This document shows, piece by piece, positions 10,018 through 18,331 of a DNA stretch of 64,000 nt (positions within the stretch are counted from its first letter, which is position 1; every line of letters begins with the position of its first letter). Origin of the DNA: Acidaminobacter hydrogenoformans DSM 2784 (lineage in GTDB: Bacteria > Bacillota > Clostridia > Peptostreptococcales > Acidaminobacteraceae); NCBI RefSeq assembly GCF_900103005.1, contig NZ_FMWL01000005.1:62001-126000 (forward strand), written 5' to 3'. Under the pieces are notes generated by a model. It saw nothing but the letters and a program-made list of their open reading frames with translations. It had not been told where the DNA came from and ran no database searches. The translations under genes and the position numbers were made by a program.

Positions 10018-10950
10018 TTGAATAAGATTGTGTTTTTTGGAGGCAAGGGCGGCGTTGGAAAAACCACGGTATCCTCCGCTTACGCCAGTGCCTGCGCGGA
10101 AAAAGGGGAGCGAACGCTGCTGGTTTCAACGGACCCGGCCCACTCCCTCTGTGACATATTCGAGAGAACCATAGGCGCCAAGGTTACCGCGCTGGGTTCC
10201 AATCTGGACGGGCTCGAAATTGACCCGGAGGAGGAGAGTCAGAAGTACATCAATGCCATCAAGAAGAACATGAAAAGCATTGTCAGTCCAGTCATTGTCA
10301 AAGAGATCGAGAAGCAACTGGATGCAGCAGCGGTGACACCGGGCTCGGATGAGTCTGCGGTCTTTGACAAGCTGATGGAGGTGCTTCTGGAGCTCAGCGG
10401 CGACTATGACAGGATTGTCATTGACACAGCGCCAACGGGACATACCGTCCGTCTCCTTTCCCTGCCCGAGCTCATGGGCGGCTGGATGGACCGGCTTATA
10501 GAAAAGCGTAAGGCCGCCATGGCCCTTTATGAAATGGCCAACCGGGACAAAAGGAAAATGGAAGAGCTGATCATGTCGGATCCTGTCATCTCGACCCTGA
10601 GCACCAGAAAAGCAAAAATGGAGAGTGCCCGGGAGCTGCTTACAGATCATGAGCAGGTCTCCTTCGTCTTCGTCCTGAACCCGGAAAAGCTGCCTATTGA
10701 GGAAACCAAAAAGGCCATTCAGATTCTGGCCAAATACAGGATTCAGGTGCGCGACCTGGTCGTGAACCGCATCCTGCCTGAGGGGCTCACGGATCCCTTC
10801 TGGAACCGCCGGCGTGAGATCGAGAAGAAGTACCTTGAGGACATTGAGACTGTCTTCGCGAAGCAGCGCCGCATCCTGATCCCGCTGATTGAGACTGAGG
10901 TCAGGGCAGAGGATCTGGGGCGGATTGGCGCCTATTTTGAGAGGTTGTAA
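10018..10950 (+). CDS. ArsA/GET3-family ATPase
   Basis: 310-residue P-loop ATPase starting at a TTG after GAAGGAGAGGACGAGGC. The deviant Walker A GGKGGVGKTT is at residues 8-17, with an ArsA-type switch region STDPAHSLCD and a second signature IDTAPTGHTVRLL. Single-domain length fits GET3/ArsA homologues rather than the duplicated arsenite-pump ATPase. No ArsB or ArsR gene is near, so arsenic export is not supported. The fixed partner is the small CC-tailed protein just upstream. The pair probably forms an ATP-driven handling system for an unknown client. Confidence 0.88.
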   Translation: MNKIVFFGGKGGVGKTTVSSAYASACAEKGERTLLVSTDPAHSLCDIFERTIGAKVTALGSNLDGLEIDPEEESQKYINAIKKNMKSIVSPVIVKEIEKQLDAAAVTPGSDESAVFDKLMEVLLELSGDYDRIVIDTAPTGHTVRLLSLPELMGGWMDRLIEKRKAAMALYEMANRDKRKMEELIMSDPVISTLSTRKAKMESARELLTDHEQVSFVFVLNPEKLPIEETKKAIQILAKYRIQVRDLVVNRILPEGLTDPFWNRRREIEKKYLEDIETVFAKQRRILIPLIETEVRAEDLGRIGAYFERL

Positions 10951-10990
10951 GCCGCTAAGGCCACACCGTCTCACATTTTTCGACAACAAA

Positions 10991-11036
10991 AAAGAGGCAA
11001 TTGGCGCCAAGTGTCATAGGCGCCAGCTGCCTCTTT
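10991..11036. terminator. Bidirectional terminator
   Basis: AAAGAGGCAATTGGCGCC pairs with GGCGCCAGCTGCCTCTTT. It has A residues on the left and T residues on the right, and sits between the convergent ArsA-like and amidohydrolase genes. Confidence 0.85.
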
Positions 11037-11095
11037 CGTTCGTTTGACTTTGTGCTTTATTTTTGTACTTTATTTTGTGCTGCGCTACTTGTTTA

Positions 11096-12721
11096 TTACT
11101 CCTCAGTTGCGTTATAAACGCGCTCTCCGCTCATGTAAGTCTCCAGCACCTGTGTTTTGCCAATGGTCTCAGGCGCCACTTCCATAATATCGCGATCGAG
11201 GAGGATAAAATCAGCCGCATAGCCTGTCGCGAGCTGGCCAACGCCTGGGAATCCGACGACCTTAGAGGCTTCACGGGTATAGAGCGACACGGCAGTGGCG
11301 GGATCTACACGGTGCTGCTGGCCATGGTCCGTGCCGTCGTAGCTGGTACGGGTGACAGCGGCCTGAATGCCTACAAAGGGGTTTGACGGGTCTGCCCAGG
11401 AAGTTGCAGGGGCATCTGAGGAGAAGGCTAATTGGATACCCGCATCGAGGACGGAGCGAACCGGGTAGGTGTTCTTGGTGCGCTTGTGGCCGAGATTGTT
11501 GAGGTAGCTCTCGATTTCAGCGAAAAGGAACACAGGCTGGTTGACATAGGCCACGCCCATTTCAGCGCTCTGCTCCAGGGCCTTTGGCGTTGGCATGGCG
11601 GCGTGCTCTATGCGGAGCTTGGGCGCATTCTCTTGCTTGTAAAAGGTGTCGACGATCATATCAATGGCGCGTTCGCCCATGGCATGGGTGAGGAGCTGAA
11701 GGTCGTGGGTTTTGGCATAGGCGCCGGCGGCTCTGAGTTCGTCAGGGGTGATGGTGGCCATGCCGTCAGAGGTTTCGCCGCCGCTTTGGTCGTTTGCCAG
11801 GAAAGGGGGGTTGACCCAGGCGGTTCGGCCGGAAACGCTGCCATCGGCTAAAGTCTTGACACCGCCTACGAAGATGGGCTGACTGTGGTCGCGGCGTTCA
11901 GGGGCAAAAGGTGGGGCGGTCTTGAGGTCATCCCAGATATAATAGAGGGCGGCGCGCTGGCGGAAACCGGCCTGGCTGGCGGCGGTGTAGAGGTCGTAGT
12001 AGTCCGTGGGGCCTGTGCGGGCGAACATTTCCGTGACGCCGGTGATGCCCTGGGAAAGGAGGGTGCGGCTGAGGTCTGCCAGGCTGGCAGCGGTTTCTGC
12101 GAGTTTTTTCTCGGGGAGGGCCTTGAAGAGCAGTTCCCGGGCGGTCTCGTAGAGGATGCCGTTGGGCTCGCCGTCCGCGTCTCGGCCTATGGCGCCACCA
12201 GCGGGATCCGCGGTGCTGCGGTCAATGCCGGCGAGCTTCAGGGCCAGGCTGTTGACGGTATAGATGTGGGCGCAAGTGCGCATCATGCTGACGGGGGCGT
12301 CGGTGGTTGCCCGGTCCAAGTCGTGGCGGGTTGGGGTGCGGCCTTCTTTCAGCTTGCCCTCGTCGTAGCCCCAGCCCTCGATCCAGACGCCGGGGCCCTG
12401 GGCCTCCCGCTTTTCGCGGATTTGGCCAATCATTTCTTCAATGGAATATAAAGCGGGTGGGGTGCAGGCGATCTGCTTCGCGGCGCTGGCCAGGTAGACC
12501 GGGTGCATGTGGGCGTCGATCAGCCCCGGGAGGACTCTGCGGTCTTGAAGGTCTGTTTTTTCAATATTGGTTTCAGGGGAGAGTAAGGCGGCGTCTAAAC
12601 TAGCCTCATCGCCAATCCATTCAATTTTTCCGTTCTGGATGAGCATAGCACTCGCATAGGGCTGTTCGGGGTTGGCCGTGAAGATCCGGCCGTTGACAAA
12701 CAGTTTTTTCGCTTGTTGCAT
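11096..12721 (-). CDS. YtcJ-like metal-dependent amidohydrolase
   Basis: 541-residue member of the amidohydrolase superfamily (YtcJ/LAF3 group), with start ATG at 12721 after CCAGGAGGCG. The N-terminal beta-sandwich strand (LFVNGRIFTANPEQPYASAM) is followed by the metal-binding PGLIDAHMHPVYL, a central TIM-barrel with later histidines (LLTHAMGERAID, LRIEHAAM) and the C-terminal composite strand FILLDRD. Homologues hydrolyse N-acyl or cyclic amides, but the substrate cannot be read from sequence. It is a single gene with no signal peptide, so probably cytosolic. Confidence 0.9.
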   Translation of the reverse strand: MQQAKKLFVNGRIFTANPEQPYASAMLIQNGKIEWIGDEASLDAALLSPETNIEKTDLQDRRVLPGLIDAHMHPVYLASAAKQIACTPPALYSIEEMIGQIREKREAQGPGVWIEGWGYDEGKLKEGRTPTRHDLDRATTDAPVSMMRTCAHIYTVNSLALKLAGIDRSTADPAGGAIGRDADGEPNGILYETARELLFKALPEKKLAETAASLADLSRTLLSQGITGVTEMFARTGPTDYYDLYTAASQAGFRQRAALYYIWDDLKTAPPFAPERRDHSQPIFVGGVKTLADGSVSGRTAWVNPPFLANDQSGGETSDGMATITPDELRAAGAYAKTHDLQLLTHAMGERAIDMIVDTFYKQENAPKLRIEHAAMPTPKALEQSAEMGVAYVNQPVFLFAEIESYLNNLGHKRTKNTYPVRSVLDAGIQLAFSSDAPATSWADPSNPFVGIQAAVTRTSYDGTDHGQQHRVDPATAVSLYTREASKVVGFPGVGQLATGYAADFILLDRDIMEVAPETIGKTQVLETYMSGERVYNATEE

Positions 12722-13128
12722 TCAAATCGCCTCCTGGAAGTTGTGTGAAGCTTTATTTTATCTTTTTGTTGTTTTGAATTATAAAGAAGCAATTTTTGTG
12801 CCAATGGGCGGATTGTCTGTACTTTGCCGCGGTTGAACTCCTGGAATGCAGTAATTTCAGGCGGTTTAAGGTCTTGTGGGAAGGGGTTTGTGAGGCATAA
12901 GAGCCTGTGGGAAAACAGGCAAGCGGCGTTTGAAGGCGACATAGGGTAAAAATTGTTTTACTTGTGGTTGGGGACTGGGCCGCGTGGTGCGGCCCAGTCC
13001 CCAACCAAAACTCCGGTGTGTCCCTGTCCCCCACCACGCGCCCCCGTCCCCCACCAAAAAATTCGTGGCCTTTAGGCGGCAAAGGGTATAGATATCTTTG
13101 GAATCACCAAGAAACCGGAGGGCTGAAC
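12722..13128. other. Divergent intergenic region with repeat B
   Basis: Spacer between the amidohydrolase (minus) and ABC exporter (plus) genes. It holds an AT-rich part near the amidohydrolase start and the repeat B cluster at 12966-13060. Nothing else recognised. Confidence 0.6.
12966..13060. repeat. Repeat B hairpin plus two half-copies
   Basis: GGTTGGGGACTGGGCCGC (12966-12983) pairs perfectly with its complement at 12989-13006 around GTGGT. Two further right-arm copies (GTCCCTGTCCCCCACC and CCCCCGTCCCCCACC) follow up to 13060. Confidence 0.85.
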
Positions 13129-13845
13129 ATGATGCTTGAAATCCGAAACTTTTCGAAGACCTATAAGGGCGGCAAGAAAGCCGTCTCAAACCTGTCCCTG
13201 AGCATTGAGCCAGGCGACCTCTACGGCTTCGCCGGCCACAACGGCGCCGGCAAGACCACGACCATTAAAGCCATCGCAGGCGTGCTGGACTTTGAAGAAG
13301 GGGACATCCTCGTGGACGGAAGCTCCATCCTGAAAGACCCTGTCGCCTGCAAGAAGAAGCTGGCCTACATACCGGACAACCCGGACCTCTACGACTACCT
13401 GACCGGGATCCAGTACCTCAACTTTATTGCAGACATCTTCGACATCCCATCTACCACCAGAGAGGCCCGTATCCGAAAGTACGCAGAAGACTTCGAGCTT
13501 TTAAACGATCTTGGCGACCTGATTGGCGCCTACTCCCACGGCATGAAACAGAAGCTCGCCATCATTGCCGCCCTCATCCACGAGCCCAAGCTGATGATCC
13601 TGGACGAGCCCTTTGTGGGCCTGGACCCCAAAGCCGCCAAGACCCTCAAAAACATATTCGCCCAGCTATGTCAAAACGGCGGCGCCATCTTTTTCTCCAC
13701 TCACGTGCTGGACGTGGCGGAGAAGCTCTGCAATAAAATCGCAATCATCCGCCAGGGCGAGCTGGTTGCCACGGGCCTGATGGACGACATTGTGGGCGAC
13801 TCAAGCCTGGAAGAAGTCTTCCTGGAGCTGACGGACCATGCGTAG
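13129..13845 (+). CDS. ABC transporter ATP-binding protein
   Basis: 238-residue ATPase subunit of an ABC-2 type exporter. Start ATG at 13129 (or 13132) after CCGGAGGGC. Walker A GHNGAGKTT (about residues 37-45), a signature motif degenerate to YSHGMKQK, Walker B LMILDEP and the switch His in FFSTHVLD are all visible. The C-terminal SLEEVFLELT is typical of drug or antibiotic-type exporters. It overlaps the permease gene by 8 nt, so the two form one transporter. Substrate unknown. Confidence 0.93.
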   Translation: MMLEIRNFSKTYKGGKKAVSNLSLSIEPGDLYGFAGHNGAGKTTTIKAIAGVLDFEEGDILVDGSSILKDPVACKKKLAYIPDNPDLYDYLTGIQYLNFIADIFDIPSTTREARIRKYAEDFELLNDLGDLIGAYSHGMKQKLAIIAALIHEPKLMILDEPFVGLDPKAAKTLKNIFAQLCQNGGAIFFSTHVLDVAEKLCNKIAIIRQGELVATGLMDDIVGDSSLEEVFLELTDHA

Positions 13846-15448
13846 CCTGTGGTCGCTCACGAAACTCCAGCTGCTGGGATGGTTCGGCCTCAACAAAGCC
13901 CTCCATACCAGGGTGCCTGGCCAGCGGCGCAAGAACCTGCTCGCGGCTGCAGGCGGCCTGTTCCTCGTGGTCTACTTCACCGGCATCTCCTACGTGTACA
14001 GCGACCAGGTGGGCCGTGCCTTCGAAACCGTGGACGCACTGCCGCTCCTGCCTGGCCTCATGATGGCCACCGCCTCCCTGGTGACCTTGATGACGACCAT
14101 TTATAAGGTCAACGGTGCCCTCTTCAATTTCAGGGACTACGACATGATCATGGCCCTGCCGGTCAAGACCGGCGTGGTGGTGGCGAGCCGCATGATGGCC
14201 CTGTACCTTCTGAACATGGCCTTTGTCCTGATGGTCATGCTCCCCGCCGCCGTGGTCTATGGCCTGCGCGCCCAACCGGAGCCCCTGTTCTACGCCCGGT
14301 TTGCCGCCTCTCTCGTCACACTTCCTTTTGTGCCGATAGTCGCGGCAACCGCCATAGGCATCCTGATCCACCTGGTCTCAGCCAAATTTCGCTACAAAAA
14401 CCTGCTCAACATCCTTCTCTCCGCCGCGGCCGTACTGGCCTTCATGGTAGGCTCCAGCACCTTAAGCACCGAAGGCGTCAACCTCATGGACATCACGGAG
14501 ACGCTGACAAACGTCATCAACCAAATCTATCCGCTGGCGGGCTTCTACGTGAACGGCGTCGTCCTGGGCGAGACCACAGCTTTTCTGGCCTATGTGCTGT
14601 TGTCCCTCGGGATATTCGGAGCCTTTGCGGCCTTGGTGGGGGCTCGCTTCAAGCGGATCCACACAAGGCTCACCACAGCCTCCGTCCGCCGTCGGTTCGT
14701 CATGGGCGAAAACACCCAGGCGGGCTCAACGCCACTGCGCGCTTTTTATCAGAAGGAGATCAGGCGCTATTTCGCGTCACCCATCTATGTCCTCAACACG
14801 GCATTTGGGGTAGTGCTCTACACCGCCATGTCCATTGCCCTCATGTTCTTCAGGCCGGCGTCCATAGGCCAGCTGCTGGAAATGCCGTACTTCGCGGATT
14901 ACATCAGCCGCATGGCGCCGCTGATGGCCTCAACCTTCATGGCCCTCTCCTCTACGACCGCCTGTTCTATTTCGCTGGAAGGCAAGTCCCTGTGGCTCGC
15001 GAAGTCCGCTCCGGTCAAAGCCATGACAATCTTCCACAGCAAGCTGGGCGTCAACTTGACCATGACCCTGCCAGCGGTGCTCGTCAATGGCCTGCTCCTA
15101 ATGGGTGCTTTAAAAACGAGTTTTGCCGATAGTCTCCTCCTCCTCACCCTTCCCGCCGCCTACGCCCTCTTCGTCTCCCTGGCAGGGCTCGTGGTCAATC
15201 TGCGTTATCCGTTTCTGGACTGGATGACAGAAACCCAGCCTGTCAAGCAAAGCGCCGCTACACTGATCACCCTGCTGATTGGCATAGGCAGTGTGGCCGG
15301 GCCGCTGACCCTGGTCATCAAATACCCCGGGCTGAACGCCCACTGGGTGTCCTTTGGGGTGCTTGGCATGCTGCTTTTGTTAAGCGCAGGGCTGTACACT
15401 TATTTGTCCGCGCGGGGTGAAAAGCTATTGAAGTCGCTGGAGGGATGA
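13838..15448 (+). CDS. ABC-2 type exporter permease
   Basis: 536-residue membrane protein with about twelve hydrophobic segments. It has a basic N-terminus (PGQRRKN) and a central soluble loop around residues 270-305 (ARFKRIHTRLTTASVRRRF). Translational coupling with the upstream ATPase gene (overlap of 8 nt) pairs them as a transporter. The layout resembles two fused ABC-2 half-permeases, so one copy could serve with an ATPase dimer. No obvious terminator follows within 100 nt. Substrate cannot be inferred. Confidence 0.85.
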   Translation: MRSLWSLTKLQLLGWFGLNKALHTRVPGQRRKNLLAAAGGLFLVVYFTGISYVYSDQVGRAFETVDALPLLPGLMMATASLVTLMTTIYKVNGALFNFRDYDMIMALPVKTGVVVASRMMALYLLNMAFVLMVMLPAAVVYGLRAQPEPLFYARFAASLVTLPFVPIVAATAIGILIHLVSAKFRYKNLLNILLSAAAVLAFMVGSSTLSTEGVNLMDITETLTNVINQIYPLAGFYVNGVVLGETTAFLAYVLLSLGIFGAFAALVGARFKRIHTRLTTASVRRRFVMGENTQAGSTPLRAFYQKEIRRYFASPIYVLNTAFGVVLYTAMSIALMFFRPASIGQLLEMPYFADYISRMAPLMASTFMALSSTTACSISLEGKSLWLAKSAPVKAMTIFHSKLGVNLTMTLPAVLVNGLLLMGALKTSFADSLLLLTLPAAYALFVSLAGLVVNLRYPFLDWMTETQPVKQSAATLITLLIGIGSVAGPLTLVIKYPGLNAHWVSFGVLGMLLLLSAGLYTYLSARGEKLLKSLEG

Positions 15449-15583
15449 GTTAAGTTTGACCAAATACTTTTCTATGTTGAGAAAATTTAGTATTATGTAA
15501 GGAATGGTATTGGGATACAAGAAAGGAAGAGGGGCGACAGGCGCCAGCCGCTCGAAAATTATTTTGAAAAGGGTGGAAATTTT

Positions 15584-16645
15584 GTGACCTCAGGAATGGA
15601 ACCTAACTACGAGCGCATGCTCCTTGAAGAAATTGAGGCCAAGAATCAGCTGATAGAACAGTTGCGTGCGTCTGAAGCAGGCCTTCTTGAGCTTTCAAAA
15701 GAGCTGAAGCTCAAGAATGAGGCCCTTGAAAAGGTGGCCATCACGGATCAGCTGACAGGGGTGTATAACCGCTTCTATTTTGAAAAGCGTGCCCAGGAGG
15801 AAATTGAGCGCGCTCGCCGTTATGGGTCGCCGGTGTCCTTGGTGATTTATGACCTCGACTTTTTCAAGAAGATCAACGACCAGTGGGGGCACGGCTTTGG
15901 CGATGAGGTGTTGAAGCGTATGGCCAGTGAAGTCATGAAGTCCATTCGTGCCACGGACCTCTTTGCCCGGTGGGGCGGGGAGGAGTTTGTGGTGCTGATG
16001 CCTGGGACGGATCAGAGACATGCGGTGATGGCGGCGGAGAAGCTGAGGCAGAGGCTGGGACGGGTGCTGCATCCGACCATCGGCAGAGTCACTGCGAGCT
16101 TTGGGGTGGCAGAGCACCGGTACGGGGAGCAGCTGGAAAATTGGTTCACGAGGGCGGACCGGGCCATGTACCGGTCGAAGAGCCAGGGACGCAACCTGGT
16201 CTCAGAATGGCAGGATCAGGAGTTTTTGACGGAGGCCACCGAGCTGGCATGGAACCCGGAGTGGTCGTGCGGCAACGCGGTGATCGACGGGGGGCACATA
16301 CAGTTGCTGACGCTGGCGAATAGCGTAATGGCCGTGATTCAGCGGGATGAGGATCTGACGCAAATCTCTGAGGTCTTTGATCAGCTGCTGTCTCATGTTG
16401 AAAAGCATTTTGATGAAGAGGAAGAAGTTCTGAGGGCGATCGGTTATCCGTCCGCGGCGTTTCACGAAAGGTTTCATCAGCACCTGGTGATGAAGGGACT
16501 TCAGATGAAGAAGCGGCTTTCTGAGGGGCATGTGGTTAAGGCGGACATGATTCTATTTTTGGTGGACGAAATCATTGTGGGGCATCTGCTGACGGAGGAC
16601 GTGAAGTTTTTTCCGTGGCTTCAGAGGAGCGGTGCTGAGGGATAG
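15584..16645 (+). CDS. Diguanylate cyclase with hemerythrin sensor
   Basis: 353 residues from a GTG at 15584 (ATG at 15596 is an alternative). Residues 5-50 form a coiled coil. Residues about 50-210 are a GGDEF domain with an intact GGEEF active site and an RxxD inhibitory site (RATD) five residues upstream, so it should make cyclic di-GMP with product feedback. Residues about 220-350 are a complete bacteriohemerythrin domain with GGHIQLL, HVEKHFDEEEE, HERFHQH and GHLLTED. All the di-iron ligands are present. The cyclase is therefore probably tuned by oxygen or nitric oxide binding to the di-iron site. Soluble, no membrane segment. Confidence 0.93.
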   Translation: MTSGMEPNYERMLLEEIEAKNQLIEQLRASEAGLLELSKELKLKNEALEKVAITDQLTGVYNRFYFEKRAQEEIERARRYGSPVSLVIYDLDFFKKINDQWGHGFGDEVLKRMASEVMKSIRATDLFARWGGEEFVVLMPGTDQRHAVMAAEKLRQRLGRVLHPTIGRVTASFGVAEHRYGEQLENWFTRADRAMYRSKSQGRNLVSEWQDQEFLTEATELAWNPEWSCGNAVIDGGHIQLLTLANSVMAVIQRDEDLTQISEVFDQLLSHVEKHFDEEEEVLRAIGYPSAAFHERFHQHLVMKGLQMKKRLSEGHVVKADMILFLVDEIIVGHLLTEDVKFFPWLQRSGAEG

Positions 16646-16704
16646 AGAGGCTGGTTCAATAGTCGGCAGCTCAGTGCTTCGCTGGCAAAGGAGGTGGCAG
16701 GCGC

Positions 16705-17625
16705 GTGAAAAATACGGAAATTGAAGTAACACCGGTTGAGCCGGTGGAAGCTGCAGCGGCGGATCGCAGCAGTTCAAACAAGCGGGGCCTATTGGAAGCC
16801 CATTTTGCCGTGCTGCTCTTTGGCCTTGCGGGACTCTTCGGTAAGTGGCTGACCCTGCATCCCATGGCGATTTCTCTGGGGCGGGTCAGCTTTGCGGTGC
16901 CGTTCCTGCTGGCGGTCATGGGCATTAGGCGGGAGCGGATCCGGCTGAAGCAGCGGCGGGATTACGTCGTTTTTTTAATGCTGGGGGTTGTTCTGGCAGT
17001 CCACTGGACCGCGTTTTTCATGGCGATCCAGCTGTCTACCGTGGCGGTGGGCCTTTTGACGTTTTCGACGTTCCCGGTATTTGTGACGTTCCTGGAGCCG
17101 TGGCTGCTTAAGAGTGCCTTCAGGATGCAGGATGTGGTGGTCGCCCTGATCACCATGCTGGGGGTCAGCCTGGTGGTGCCTGACTTCAGCCTGTCCAATC
17201 AAGTGACTTTGGGGGCGCTGTGGGGCGTCCTCTCGGGACTGACCTTTGCGCTGCTGTCCGTCCTGAATAAGAAATATGTGGCGGAGTACCCAAGCCGCCA
17301 GGTGTCGCTCTATCAGTTTGCCGCGGCTGCACTGGTGCTTGCGCCTGTGGTGATCCCGCTAAAGCCGGTTCTGGATTTTCCTGCTTTGATGCTGCTGGCA
17401 ATTTTGGGCATTATCTTCACCGGGATTGCGCATACACTCTTCATCAGCAGCATGAAGCGGATCAAGGCCCAGACCGCCAGTGTCATTGCAAGTCTTGAGC
17501 CGGTGTATGGGATTCTCGCGACGGTGGTGCTGCTGGGCGAGGTGCCGGGGCTCAGGGAGATTATGGGGGGCGCCGTCATCCTGTCCATGGCGTACTGGGT
17601 GTCCCGGAGGGATCTGGCAGCGTGA
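16705..17625 (+). CDS. EamA-family (DMT) transporter
   Basis: 306 residues from a GTG at 16705 after AAAGGAGGTGGCAG. Ten hydrophobic segments in two five-helix EamA repeats (about residues 30-160 and 170-300), the second with the conserved SxxxxxEPVYG pattern (ASLEPVYGILATVVLLGE). It belongs to the drug/metabolite exporter superfamily, whose members export amino acids or other metabolites. It starts 59 nt after the cyclase gene and may be co-transcribed. Substrate not predictable. Confidence 0.9.
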   Translation: MKNTEIEVTPVEPVEAAAADRSSSNKRGLLEAHFAVLLFGLAGLFGKWLTLHPMAISLGRVSFAVPFLLAVMGIRRERIRLKQRRDYVVFLMLGVVLAVHWTAFFMAIQLSTVAVGLLTFSTFPVFVTFLEPWLLKSAFRMQDVVVALITMLGVSLVVPDFSLSNQVTLGALWGVLSGLTFALLSVLNKKYVAEYPSRQVSLYQFAAAALVLAPVVIPLKPVLDFPALMLLAILGIIFTGIAHTLFISSMKRIKAQTASVIASLEPVYGILATVVLLGEVPGLREIMGGAVILSMAYWVSRRDLAA

Positions 17626-17738
17626 TGGGGGAAGGGTGTTTGGGGCGGTGACCATTGGCAGGTACTGTCTCTGGCACTGTCTCTGACACTGGTGCTGATA
17701 GCAGGTAAAGGGTTGGGGGGAAATAGTCCCAATTAAAT

Positions 17739-17779
17739 AGACAGAGGGTTTTCATGCGTGATGACCCTCTGTCTTTTAT
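17739..17779. terminator. Bidirectional terminator
   Basis: AGACAGAGGGT pairs with ACCCTCTGTCT, with T residues after it and A residues before it. It lies between the convergent EamA and YjbQ genes. Confidence 0.88.
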
Positions 17780-17819
17780 ATTTCAGTGATTCTGTTGTGC
17801 TTAAAGGTTGCTCTGAGCA

Positions 17820-18209
17820 CTAAACGCCCAGAAGCGTCAGCTCGACGCGGCGTGTCCTTGGGCCGTCGAATTCGCACAGATAGATGCCCTGCCACGTGCC
17901 CAGACTGAGTCTCCCGCCTTTGACCGGCACCGTCACCGAGGCGCCCATGAGCGACGCTTTTATATGGGCGTGGCTGTTGCCTTCAAAATGGCGGTAGGGG
18001 CCGGTTGTGGGGAAGGCTCGCTCCAGTGTGGAGAGGATGTCGTGGACCACATCCGGGTCTGCGTTTTCGTTGATGGTGACGCCGGCGGTGGTGTGGGGGA
18101 CGAAGACGGTGACGAGGCCGTTCTTCAGGCCCTGGCTTTGAACCTCCTGGCGGACCAGGTGCGTGATGTCGAGCATTTGCTGAGGGGCGGTGGTTTTGAT
18201 TTCGATCAT
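17820..18209 (-). CDS. YjbQ family protein (UPF0047)
   Basis: 129-residue single-domain protein with the family signatures FVPHTTAGVTINENAD and SHAHIKASLMG and the terminal GTWQGIYLCEFDGPR. Some family members have weak thiamin phosphate synthase activity in vitro, and the physiological role is unclear. Start at 18209 after AAGGAGGCC. Probably cytosolic. Repeat B copies separate it from the ABC exporter genes upstream. Confidence 0.93.
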   Translation of the reverse strand: MIEIKTTAPQQMLDITHLVRQEVQSQGLKNGLVTVFVPHTTAGVTINENADPDVVHDILSTLERAFPTTGPYRHFEGNSHAHIKASLMGASVTVPVKGGRLSLGTWQGIYLCEFDGPRTRRVELTLLGV

Positions 18210-18231
18210 GGTGGGGGCCTCCTTATTTTTG

Positions 18232-18331
18232 GTGCGGCCCAGTCCCCGCCTGTGCAGGTGGGGACGTTCAGGTGGGCCCAGTCCCGCGCCACGCGTCCCT
18301 GTCCCGCACTACGCGTCCCTGTCCCCAACCC
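18232..18331. repeat. Repeat B cluster reaching into an ABC exporter gene
   Basis: Several copies (GGTGCGGCCCAGTCCCC, GGGCCCAGTCCCGC, CGTCCCTGTCCCGC, CGTCCCTGTCCCCAACC). The last one overlaps the 3' end of the exporter gene that stops at 18309. Confidence 0.8.

Noticed and set aside
10018..10950. Arsenite pump ATPase ArsA
   Set aside because: Single-domain protein with no ArsB, ArsD or ArsR gene nearby, paired instead with the CC-tailed small protein.
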